Positions 1 through 7,026 of a stretch of 64,000 nucleotides of DNA are shown here, piece by piece. The stretch lies in contig JAIXRN010000056.1 in assembly GCA_027485165.1 (NCBI GenBank), forward strand, positions 62,001 through 126,000, in the 5' to 3' direction. The position numbers and the translations under genes are program-made. Each line of letters opens with the position of its first letter. Positions within the stretch are counted from its first letter, which is position 1. Source of the DNA: Rubrivivax sp. Its GTDB lineage: Bacteria; Pseudomonadota; Gammaproteobacteria; Burkholderiales; Burkholderiaceae_C. Below the pieces are notes generated by a model. That model was not told where the DNA came from. It saw only the letters and a list, made by a program, of their open reading frames with translations, and did not search any database.

Positions 1-2
1 TT

Positions 3-227
3 TTCGTCAGCAAGGGCCCGATGGGCGTGCGCGTGGCCGTCACCGGCGCAGGTGCCAGCGGCGTGTTCCGCGCCAGCAGCCTGGAAGCCCTGCTGGCCGC
101 GAACTGGAACGCCGCCGCCCTGGCCGGCGCCACCGTGCCGGCCGACGACCTGAACAGCGACCTGCATGGATCGGCCGCCTACCGCGCCGCGCTGATCCCG
201 GTGCTGACCGCCCGCGCGCTGGCTTGA
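3..227 (+). CDS. coxM: CO dehydrogenase-type FAD-binding medium subunit, C-terminal fragment
   Basis: Only the last 74 codons are inside the window; the gene begins upstream. The reading frame runs FVSKGPMGVRVAVTGAG, then later SDLHGSAAYRAALIPV. That is the typical end of the FAD-binding medium subunit of molybdenum hydroxylases of the CODH/xanthine dehydrogenase family. In the complex this subunit passes electrons from the [2Fe-2S] small subunit to its FAD and on to the acceptor. The stop overlaps the TTG start of the next gene by a few bases, so the sensor kinase is probably translated from the same message. coxD and coxE lie 3-6 kb downstream on the same strand, which supports a CODH-type rather than a xanthine dehydrogenase assignment. 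The substrate cannot be read from this fragment. Confidence 0.8.
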   Translation, partial: FVSKGPMGVRVAVTGAGASGVFRASSLEALLAANWNAAALAGATVPADDLNSDLHGSAAYRAALIPVLTARALA

Positions 228-1744
228 GGCCCGGCCCGCAGGCCGTGGCCCCGACGCGCCAGGGCCTGAGCCTGCGGCTGCAGATCAATCTGATCGTCGG
301 CAGCGTTACCCTGCTGTTCACCTGCGCCGTGCTGTGGCTGCAGGTGCACCACATGCGCGAATCGGTGCGCGAAGAAGTGGTGGCCGCCAACCGCGTGGCC
401 GCGCAGATGCTGCAGCGCACGGCCGGTGCGCCGGCGCAGCCCGGCACGCCGGCCATGCTGGCCTTCCTGCAGGGCGTGGGGCGGGTGCGGTCGAACGACA
501 TCCGCCTGTTCGACGCCCAGGGCCAGCTGCTGTACCGGTCGCCGCCCTCGCCCTACAAGGCCGGGCGCGACGCGCCGGACTGGTTCACGCGCCTGGTGCA
601 GCCGCCGCTGGCACAACAGACGCTGAAGTTTGCAGACGGCCAGCTGCGCGTGCAGGCCGACGCTTCGCGCGCCGTGCTGGACGCCTGGGACGACCTGGTC
701 TGGCTGCTGCAAGGCGCGGCGGTGCTGCTGCTGCTGGTCAACGGCGCGGTGTGGGTGCTGGTGGGGCGCACGGTGCGGCCCTTCGGCAGCATCGTCCACG
801 CCCTGGGCCAGGTGCAGCAGGGGCGCTTCGCCACCGCCTTGCCGGCCCTGCCCGGGCGCGAAGCCGGGGCCGTCGCCGCGGCCTTCAACCGCATGGTCGA
901 AGAACTGCAGCGCCACATCGACACCGAGCGCCGCGCCGTGCGCGCCGAAATGCAGCTGTCGGACAGCCGCGAACTCACGCGCTGGATCGAACAGCAGATT
1001 GAAAGCGAACGCCGGCTGATCGCGCGCGAACTGCACGACGAACTGGGCCAGTCGGTGACGGCCATCCGCAGCATGGCGCTGTCCATTGCCGGCCGCACGC
1101 AGGGCCATGACGCCCAAGCCGAAGCCGCGGCGCGGCTGATCGCCGACGAATCTTCGCGGCTGTACGAGGCCATGCACGGCATCATCCCGCGCCTGGCGCC
1201 CCTGGTGCTGGACCGCTTCGGCCTGGCCGAAGCGCTGGCCGACCTGGCCGAGCGCACGCGCCGCAGCAGCGGCGCCCGCGTGCAGCTGCAGGTGGACCTG
1301 GGCCCAGACTTGGGCCCAGACCCGGGGCAGAAGCCGCTGACGCCCGATGCCGCGCTGGCGCTGTACCGCGCGGCCCAGGAAGGCATCAGCAACGCGCTGC
1401 GCCACGGCCAGGCCAGCCAGCTGGACCTGCACCTGCGCACCGAAGCCGGCCAGCTGCGGCTGGACCTGGCCGACAACGGCTGCGGCCTGGGCAGCCCGGC
1501 CGAAGCCGCCGCCCGCGGCCACCACGGCCTGCGCTGGATGGCCGAACGCGCGCAGGCCCTGGGTGGCAGCCTGCGACTGCAGCCCCGCGCCAGTGGCGGC
1601 ACCCTGCTGCAGCTGCGGCTGCCGCTGGCCGCCGTTGCGGGGACGGCCACGGCCACGGCCACTGATACCGCAATCGCCCCGGCCAAGGCCCCTGCAGTCC
1701 CCACGGCAGCGTCAACAGCGGCAGCCACCGCCACCGCGCCATGA
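224..1744 (+). CDS. Membrane sensor histidine kinase (HAMP, HisKA_3), NarL-type
   Basis: 506-residue sensor kinase. Transmembrane helices lie at about residues 20-42 and 158-180 and flank a periplasmic domain of about 115 residues. A HAMP-like linker follows (about 178-232), then a HisKA_3 dimerisation helix with phospho-acceptor H271 in ARELHDELGQ, and an HATPase domain (NALRHG, DNGCGL). The C-terminus after about residue 460 is a low-complexity Ala/Thr/Pro tail. The TTG start overlaps the coxM stop, and the gene ends in an ATGA overlap with the response regulator, so coxM, kinase and regulator form a coupled unit. This suggests that it controls, or reports on, the molybdenum hydroxylase; that is inference. 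The TTG start is chosen for the overlap; a GTG at 245 is an alternative. Confidence 0.85.
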   Translation: MRPGPQAVAPTRQGLSLRLQINLIVGSVTLLFTCAVLWLQVHHMRESVREEVVAANRVAAQMLQRTAGAPAQPGTPAMLAFLQGVGRVRSNDIRLFDAQGQLLYRSPPSPYKAGRDAPDWFTRLVQPPLAQQTLKFADGQLRVQADASRAVLDAWDDLVWLLQGAAVLLLLVNGAVWVLVGRTVRPFGSIVHALGQVQQGRFATALPALPGREAGAVAAAFNRMVEELQRHIDTERRAVRAEMQLSDSRELTRWIEQQIESERRLIARELHDELGQSVTAIRSMALSIAGRTQGHDAQAEAAARLIADESSRLYEAMHGIIPRLAPLVLDRFGLAEALADLAERTRRSSGARVQLQVDLGPDLGPDPGQKPLTPDAALALYRAAQEGISNALRHGQASQLDLHLRTEAGQLRLDLADNGCGLGSPAEAAARGHHGLRWMAERAQALGGSLRLQPRASGGTLLQLRLPLAAVAGTATATATDTAIAPAKAPAVPTAASTAAATATAP

Positions 1745-2367
1745 CGATCCGCGCCATGCTGGTGGACGACCACGCCCTGGTGCGCATGGGCTTTCGCATG
1801 CTGCTGGCCGACGCGCAGGTGGACGTGGTGGCCGAATGCGACAGCGGCGAACAGGCCTGTGCCGACTACGCCCGCGCGGCCCCCGACGTGGTGCTGATGG
1901 ACCTGTCCATGCCCGGCATGGGCGGGCTGGAAGCCGTGCGCCGGCTGCTGGCGCAGGACCCGCGGGCGCGCATCCTGGCGCTGTCGGCGCACGAAGACAC
2001 CGCCCACCCGCGCCGCGTGCTGCGCGCTGGCGCGCTGGGCTTTCTGGCCAAGCGCAGCGCGCCCGAAACCCTGATCGAAGCCGTCACGGCCGTGGCCGCC
2101 TATCGCAGCTATGTCGACGCCCGCACCGCCCAGGCGCTGGCGCAGGCGCAGGGCGACACCAGCCCGGCCGACGCGCTGAGCGAGCGCGAATTCGCCGTCT
2201 TCCTGCAGCTGGCGCGCGGCGCCAGCGTGGCGCAGATCGCGCAGCACCTGAAGCTGTCGCCGGCCACTGTGGGCACGCACCAATACCACATCAAGCAAAA
2301 GCTGCAGGCCAGCAACACCAGCGAACTGACCCTGGTGGCGCTGAACTGGGGTCTGCTGCAGGCGTGA
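1741..2367 (+). CDS. NarL/LuxR-family response regulator
   Basis: 208-residue two-domain regulator. The receiver domain starts MTIRAMLVDDHALVRMG with acidic pocket D9/D10 and phospho-acceptor D54 in LMDLSMPGM. The C-terminal LuxR-type helix-turn-helix contains LSEREFAVFLQLARG and a recognition helix in SPATVGTHQYHIKQKL. The start overlaps the stop of the upstream HisKA_3 kinase (ATGA), so the two are almost certainly partners. The target is not visible. The nearest candidate promoters are those of coxM upstream or the divergent folP/coxD region at 3288-3404. Confidence 0.88.
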   Translation: MTIRAMLVDDHALVRMGFRMLLADAQVDVVAECDSGEQACADYARAAPDVVLMDLSMPGMGGLEAVRRLLAQDPRARILALSAHEDTAHPRRVLRAGALGFLAKRSAPETLIEAVTAVAAYRSYVDARTAQALAQAQGDTSPADALSEREFAVFLQLARGASVAQIAQHLKLSPATVGTHQYHIKQKLQASNTSELTLVALNWGLLQA

Positions 2368-2450
2368 ACGGGGCGGCTGCGGCGTGCACGAATGTGACAG
2401 TAGCTTCCCTCGCCCGGCGGCCAGGGCCGGCGGCGGCCTGGACCGCCGCG

Positions 2451-3287
2451 CTACCCGGGCCCGGCGCCGTAAAGCCGGTCGAACAAAGCCACATGCCGGT
2501 CCACGGCATGCACACGCAGCATCTGCACGCCGGCTTGCGCCAGCAGCGCGGAATAGGCCAGCGTCAGGTCGTCACGCGCGGCCGCTTCTGCTGTGGTGAA
2601 GAGCTTGAAGAAGGACTTGCGCGAATGCCCCACCAGCCAGCGTCCGCCGCTGGCCACCAGGGCCGGGGCGGCCAGCATCAAGGCCAGGGACTGCTCGGCC
2701 GTCTTGCCGAAGCCAATGCCCGGGTCCAGCAGCAGCCGCGCCGGGTCCAGGCCCGCGGCCCGCACGCGCGCCACGGTGGCAGCTTTCCAGTCCAGCACGG
2801 CCTGCAGCGGGTCGGCGTCGGCGGGCAGGGTCAGGGCCGGGTCCACCGGCACCGACAGCGCGTGCATCACCACCACGTCGCAGTCGCTGTTGCGCAGCAC
2901 GTCCAGCATGGCCGGGTCGGCCAGGCCGCTGACGTCGTTGATGATGTCCACGCCCACCCCCAGTGCGCGCGCCGCGGTGCGGGCATGGCGCGTGTCCACG
3001 CTGACGCGCACGCGCGCACGCCAGGGCTGCTGCGCCAGCGCCTGCAGCACCGGCAGCAGGCGGGCGCATTCGGCGTCGCTGTCCAGCACCTGGGCCAGTG
3101 GGCGGGTGGACTCTGCGCCAATGTCGATCACCTGCACGCCGGCTTGCGCCATGCGGGCAGCGGCGGCCACGGCCGCGGCCGTGTCGGCACCCAGCAGGCC
3201 GTCGCCTGAAAACGAATCGGGCGTGATGTTCAGGATGCCCATCAGCGCCGGGCGGCGGTGGGGAAGGGGTGACGAAGGCTTTTCCAC
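2451..3287 (-). CDS. folP: Dihydropteroate synthase (divergent FolP)
   Basis: DHPS joins p-aminobenzoate to 6-hydroxymethyl-dihydropterin diphosphate in folate synthesis. With the GTG start the protein is 278 residues, the usual size. Visible motifs are MGILNITPDSFSGDG (16-30), DIGAESTRP (55-63), INDVSG (116-121), LLLDPGIGFGKT (185-196), GHSRKSFF (220-227) and RVHAVD (258-263). The pABA-loop segment reads VMHALSVPVDP rather than the common MHMQGTP. The downstream piece is the LTLPADADP type, which I associate with a divergent DHPS branch. ATG at 3242 would fall inside the first motif, so the GTG at 3287 is preferred. It lies alone between cox accessory genes and not in the usual ftsH-folP-glmM context. 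It could therefore be a second or replacement DHPS. Confidence 0.82.
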   Translation of the reverse strand: MEKPSSPLPHRRPALMGILNITPDSFSGDGLLGADTAAAVAAAARMAQAGVQVIDIGAESTRPLAQVLDSDAECARLLPVLQALAQQPWRARVRVSVDTRHARTAARALGVGVDIINDVSGLADPAMLDVLRNSDCDVVVMHALSVPVDPALTLPADADPLQAVLDWKAATVARVRAAGLDPARLLLDPGIGFGKTAEQSLALMLAAPALVASGGRWLVGHSRKSFFKLFTTAEAAARDDLTLAYSALLAQAGVQMLRVHAVDRHVALFDRLYGAGPG

Positions 3288-3404
3288 TGGGCGCCGATTA
3301 TGTCGGCGCTGGGCGATGATGGCGGGCCGCGCAGGCCACGCTGACAGCCCCCCGCCTGCCCCTGCCGAAGCCCCGTACAAGAACACACCGCCGAGACCGC
3401 GAAC

Positions 3405-4367
3405 ATGGCCAACACCGTGACAGACACCGTGAACGACACCGCCCTGCCCAGCAGCATCGACGACACCGCCGCCCGCCTGCTGGCGCACGACTATGTGGCC
3501 GAACGCGCGCTGGCCACCACGCTGTTCCTGTCGCTGAAGCTGCAGCGCCCGCTGTTCCTGGAAGGCGAGCCCGGCACCGGCAAGACCGAGATCGCCAAGA
3601 CCCTGGCCGCGATGCTGGGCCGGCCGCTGATCCGCCTGCAGTGCCATGAAGGCCTGGACCTGGCCGGCGCGGCCTACGAATGGAACTACGCGCGGCAGAT
3701 GCTGGAAATCCGCCTGGCGGAATCCAGCGGCGCCGGCGGCACCGCCGACGGCCGCGACAGCCTGGCGCGTGAACTGTTCAGCGACCGCTTTCTCACCCGC
3801 CGCGCCCTGCTGCAGGCCATCGACCCGGCGCAGCCGCTGCCGCCGGTGCTGCTGATCGACGAGCTGGACCGCGCCGACGAACCCTTCGAAGCCTTTCTGC
3901 TGGAAGTGCTGTCGGACTTCCAGATCACCATCCCCGAATACGGCACCGTGCAGGCCCCGCCGGGCCGCCCGCCCATCGTGGTACTCACCAGCAACCGCAC
4001 GCGCGAGATCCACGACGCCGTCAAGCGCCGCTGCCTGTACCACTGGGTCGGCTTCCCCGACGCCGCGCGTGAAGCCGCCATCCTGGCACGCCGCGTACCT
4101 GGCGCGCCGCAGAAGCTGGCCGCCGAAGTGGTGGCCTTCGTGCAGCGGCTGCGTGCGGTCGAGCTGTACAAGCTGCCCGGCATCGCCGAGACCATCGAAT
4201 GGACACGCGCGCTGATGGAACTGAACGCCGTGCAGCTGGACCCGGAAGTCGTGAACAACACCCTGGGCGTGCTGCTGAAGTACCAGGACGACATCGCCAA
4301 GGTGCAGGGCAGCGAAGCGGCGCGCGTGCTGCAGCAGCTGCGCAGCGAAGCGCAGGCGGCGGCCTGA
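3405..4367 (+). CDS. coxD: MoxR-family AAA+ ATPase, CODH maturation protein CoxD
   Basis: 320-residue MoxR-type AAA+ ATPase. Walker A is GEPGTGKT (54-61) and Walker B is LLIDELDRAD (149-158). The sensor region is IVVLTSNRTREIHDAVKRRC. The segment RLQCHEGLDLAGAAYEWNY is typical of CoxD. CoxD is a chaperone-like ATPase needed to mature the copper-sulfur-molybdenum active site of CO dehydrogenase and works with the VWA protein CoxE, encoded about 1 kb downstream. Spacing to the divergent folP is 117 bp, which should hold both promoters. Related MoxR proteins serve other metalloenzymes, but the CoxE neighbour and CODH-type subunits on both sides make CoxD the best call. Confidence 0.88.
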   Translation: MANTVTDTVNDTALPSSIDDTAARLLAHDYVAERALATTLFLSLKLQRPLFLEGEPGTGKTEIAKTLAAMLGRPLIRLQCHEGLDLAGAAYEWNYARQMLEIRLAESSGAGGTADGRDSLARELFSDRFLTRRALLQAIDPAQPLPPVLLIDELDRADEPFEAFLLEVLSDFQITIPEYGTVQAPPGRPPIVVLTSNRTREIHDAVKRRCLYHWVGFPDAAREAAILARRVPGAPQKLAAEVVAFVQRLRAVELYKLPGIAETIEWTRALMELNAVQLDPEVVNNTLGVLLKYQDDIAKVQGSEAARVLQQLRSEAQAAA

Positions 4368-4462
4368 CCCCTAGCTTGAAGCCCGCCGCCGGGTGGATAA
4401 CAGCAGGCGCCCGGCCACGGCTTCGGCATACGCTTGAGGGCCTTGCCACCGATGGGGAGACG

Positions 4463-5329
4463 ATGAACATGAAAGCACTGTCGGCCTTGCTCCGCGCCGG
4501 CCTGCTGGCCAGCACCACCCTGGTTCTGCTGCTGCCAGACCCGGCCCATGCCGCGCCCATCACGGTCTCGAACGCCGGCTACTGGCTGGAAACCGTGGGC
4601 ACGAACACCATCGGCATCGCCGCCGGGGGCACGCCGGCAGGCACGGTGACGAGCCTTTTCGTCGCCAACACCGACCCCCTGGCCGGCACCACGGCCACGG
4701 CCAGCCTGCCCAGTGGCGCGACGACGGCGCCAGTGGTCGACCCCACGGGCCTGTGGGCACGGCGGGCTCTGAACCCGAACGCAGCCCAGCTGGCCCCGCT
4801 GACCGTGGTCTTCAGCAATGGCCCCGACCAGGCCAGTTTCACCGGCCGCGACCTGACGGGCCTGGTGGCCATGCCCCTGGTCGCCGGTTTGTCGGTGAAT
4901 GCGGCCGGCAACCCCTTGCGCCCCATCGTCAGCTGGAACCTGCCGGCAGGCGCGGGCGACGTCGATTTCATCCAGATCGTCTTCTACAACGACGACACCA
5001 ACCTGGAAATCGGCAACCGCGTGACACGGCCTGGCGACACCACCAGCTTCCAGTTCGCCAGCGACCTGCCGCTGAACTTCAATTTCGTCATCAACGTGCG
5101 GCTGATCGACCTGGCCGTGGATGGCGACCCCTTCGTCAGCGGCAACATCCAGCGCCAGTCGCGCGCCTACATCAACTACACGTCGCCAGTGCCCGAGCCC
5201 ACCACAGCCCTGCTGCTGGCCGGCGGCCTGGCTGGCCTGGGGTGGCTGCAGTTGCAGCGCAGGGCCAACCGAAACGGGCGGCCGCTGTGGGGCAAGGCCG
5301 CGTGCCCAGGGCCCCTGGATAAACCATGA
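4463..5329 (+). CDS. PEP-CTERM sorting domain protein, coupled to coxE
   Basis: 288-residue exported protein. The start MNMKALSALLRAGLL follows a GGGGA ribosome site, and an N-terminal signal peptide ends near AHAAPIT. The body is a Gly/Ala/Thr-rich beta-type domain without recognised catalytic motifs. The C-terminus has VPEPTTALLLAGGLAGLGW followed by QLQRRANR, the PEP motif, hydrophobic segment and basic stop signal recognised by exosortase. About 17 extra residues follow the basic cluster, longer than usual. The stop overlaps the coxE start (ATGA). A surface protein inserted between coxD and coxE, and translationally coupled to coxE, is unusual. Function unknown. Confidence 0.8.
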   Translation: MNMKALSALLRAGLLASTTLVLLLPDPAHAAPITVSNAGYWLETVGTNTIGIAAGGTPAGTVTSLFVANTDPLAGTTATASLPSGATTAPVVDPTGLWARRALNPNAAQLAPLTVVFSNGPDQASFTGRDLTGLVAMPLVAGLSVNAAGNPLRPIVSWNLPAGAGDVDFIQIVFYNDDTNLEIGNRVTRPGDTTSFQFASDLPLNFNFVINVRLIDLAVDGDPFVSGNIQRQSRAYINYTSPVPEPTTALLLAGGLAGLGWLQLQRRANRNGRPLWGKAACPGPLDKP

Positions 5330-6567
5330 CCCAGGCCGCGCCCGCGACCGACCTGCGCGCGCCTGGCGACCACCTGGCCGCCAACGTCATGCACTTCGGC
5401 CGCGTGCTGCGCAACGCCGGCATGCCGGTGGCCACCGACCGCATCCAGCTGGCGCTGCAGGCGCTGCAGGTGGCCGGGCTGGAAAGCCGGCAAGACTTCC
5501 ACGACACCCTGGCCGCCTGCCTGGTGGACCGCATCGAGCACCGCGACCTGTTCGAGCAAGCCTTCCACATCTATTGGCGCGACCCCGACATCGCCGGCCG
5601 CATGATGGCCATGCTGCTGCCGCGCGTGCAGGCCAAAACCGAAGCCGGCGCCCCGCCGGAAAACCGCCGCCTGGGCGAGGCCCTGTTCCCGCACCTGCCC
5701 GGCGCGCCCAACCCGCCGCCACCGCCCGAGAAGATCGAAGTCGACGCCACGCTGACCTGCAGCGAACGCGAACTGCTGCAGAAGGCCGACTTCGAGACCA
5801 TGACAGCCGATGAATGGCGCGCCGCCCAGGCCCTGCTGCGGCAGATGGGCGCGCTGTTCGCCCCGCTGCCGACGCGGCGCAGCGAACGCGCCAGCGGCCC
5901 CGGCGGCGGCGCGCGCATCGACGGCCGCGCCACACTGCGGGCGATGGCACGCCAGGGCGGCGAACTGCCGCTGTTACGCTGGCGCCGCCCGGCCGAAAAG
6001 CCGGCGCCCCTGGTGGTGCTGGCCGACATCTCGGGCAGCATGAGCCGCTATTCGCGCATGCTGCTGCACTTCACGCATGCGGTTGGCCACGCCGACGCAC
6101 GCGTGGAAAGCTTCGTCTTCGGCACCCGGCTCACGCGCACGACCCGCGCGCTGCGCCAGCGCGACCCCGACATCGCCGTGGCCCAGGTGGTGCGCGATGT
6201 GCAGGACTGGAGCGGCGGTACGCGCATCACGCAATGCCTGCACGACTTCAACCAGCACTGGGCGCGGCGCGTGGCCGGCGGGCGCTGCACTGTGCTGCTG
6301 ATCAGCGACGGGCTGGAACACGGCGGCGCCGACGACCCGCGCTGCGACCAGCTGCGGTTTGAGATGGAACGCCTGCACAAGAGCTGCCGCCAGCTCGTCT
6401 GGCTGAACCCGCTCTTGCGCTTCGACGCCTTCCAGCCGCGGGCCGCGGGCATCAAGGCCATGCTGCCGAACGTCGACCTGTTCCTGCCGGCGCACAACCT
6501 GGAAAGCCTACAGCAGCTGGCGCGGCTGCTGGCGGCGGGGTCAAGAAGGCCTGTGGGCGCTGTCTGA
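5326..6567 (+). CDS. coxE: VWA-domain protein CoxE
   Basis: 413-residue protein. The N-terminal helical region (about 1-200) includes a Pro-rich stretch near APNPPPPPEK. A C-terminal von Willebrand A domain has the metal-binding MIDAS motif DISGSMS (about 234-240) and the later GGTR and ISDG elements. This is the CoxE architecture, the partner of the AAA+ protein CoxD in assembling the CODH metal centre. The start overlaps the PEP-CTERM stop. The segment RWRRPAEKPAPLVVLADISGS is characteristic of the CoxE/MadC family. No further cox accessory genes (coxF, coxG) follow; the next gene is a BON lipoprotein after 92 bp. Confidence 0.86.
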   Translation: MTQAAPATDLRAPGDHLAANVMHFGRVLRNAGMPVATDRIQLALQALQVAGLESRQDFHDTLAACLVDRIEHRDLFEQAFHIYWRDPDIAGRMMAMLLPRVQAKTEAGAPPENRRLGEALFPHLPGAPNPPPPPEKIEVDATLTCSERELLQKADFETMTADEWRAAQALLRQMGALFAPLPTRRSERASGPGGGARIDGRATLRAMARQGGELPLLRWRRPAEKPAPLVVLADISGSMSRYSRMLLHFTHAVGHADARVESFVFGTRLTRTTRALRQRDPDIAVAQVVRDVQDWSGGTRITQCLHDFNQHWARRVAGGRCTVLLISDGLEHGGADDPRCDQLRFEMERLHKSCRQLVWLNPLLRFDAFQPRAAGIKAMLPNVDLFLPAHNLESLQQLARLLAAGSRRPVGAV

Positions 6568-6615
6568 CAGCGGCGCGCGGCCCCAGCCGATGCCCGCGCG
6601 CGGGCCGGGGCCAGA

Positions 6616-6641
6616 TCATGAGCTTGTCCAACAACTCATGA
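6616..6641 (+). promoter_or_regulatory. Inverted repeat in BON-gene leader, just upstream of the ribosome site
   Basis: TCATGAG at 6616-6622 pairs with CTCATGA at 6635-6641. The arms continue inward as TTGT/ACAA with one bulged C, giving an 11-bp stem with a 3-nt loop. It ends five bases before the AGGAG ribosome site (6646-6650) of the BON lipoprotein. It could be an RNA hairpin affecting translation or a repressor operator. Seen directly; the function is inferred. Confidence 0.45.
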
Positions 6642-6659
6642 CAACAGGAGCTCTCCACC

Positions 6660-6986
6660 ATGACCAACCTGAACATCCGCCCCCTGCTGCTGGCTTTTGC
6701 CAGTGCCACGCTCGTCATCACCACCGTCAGCGGCTGCGCCGTGGCGCGTGACCAGTCCACCGTCGGTGCCTACATCGACGACGCCACCCTGACCACCCGC
6801 GTGAAGGGCAAGCTGGCCGAGAACAAGGACGTGAGCGCCGCCGCCATCAGCGTCGAGACACTGAATGGCACGGTTCAGCTGTCGGGCTTCGCCAAGACGA
6901 CGATGGAACGCGGCATGGCCGAAAAGCTGGCGCGCGAAACATCGGGCGTGAAGAGCGTGCGCAACGACATCATCGTGCGCAACTAA
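6660..6986 (+). CDS. BON-domain lipoprotein (OsmY-like)
   Basis: 108-residue protein with an N-terminal signal and lipobox TVSGC, so the mature N-terminus is probably a lipidated Cys. One BON domain fills the rest (ARDQSTVGAYIDDATLTTRV, VSVETLNGTVQLSGFA-type core, GVKSVRNDIIV). BON domains bind membranes or phospholipids. Family members such as OsmY and DolP act in envelope maintenance, often under osmotic or envelope stress. AGGAG lies 9 nt before the ATG. The gene is monocistronic and ends in a shared terminator with the convergent kinase. Confidence 0.88.
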   Translation: MTNLNIRPLLLAFASATLVITTVSGCAVARDQSTVGAYIDDATLTTRVKGKLAENKDVSAAAISVETLNGTVQLSGFAKTTMERGMAEKLARETSGVKSVRNDIIVRN

Positions 6987-7026
6987 AAGCGCACCGGCGG
7001 CCAGCTGGCTTCAAGCCAGTGCCGCC
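6986..7026 (-). terminator. Terminator between BON gene and convergent kinase
   Basis: GGCGGC (6996-7001) pairs with GCCGCC (7021-7026), and inside it CTGGCTT (7005-7011) pairs with AAGCCAG (7013-7019), forming one long hairpin. Read on the minus strand it is followed by a TTTT run (complement of 6985-6988), so it fits a rho-independent terminator for the leftward kinase gene. It overlaps that gene's stop codon. Confidence 0.6.

Noticed and set aside
609..624. TGGCAC-type sigma-54 match with GG/GC spacing of 10
   Set aside because: It lies inside the sensor kinase coding region with no gene start downstream; likely chance.
2368..2450. Terminator hairpin between the first NarL regulator and folP
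   Set aside because: A CCAGGGCCG/CGGCCTGG pairing exists but has a bulge and no T-run; too weak to annotate.
2451..4043. FolP as a 530-residue protein extending into coxD
   Set aside because: The N-terminal 250 residues are antisense to coxD and unlike any DHPS; the GTG at 3287 gives the normal length.
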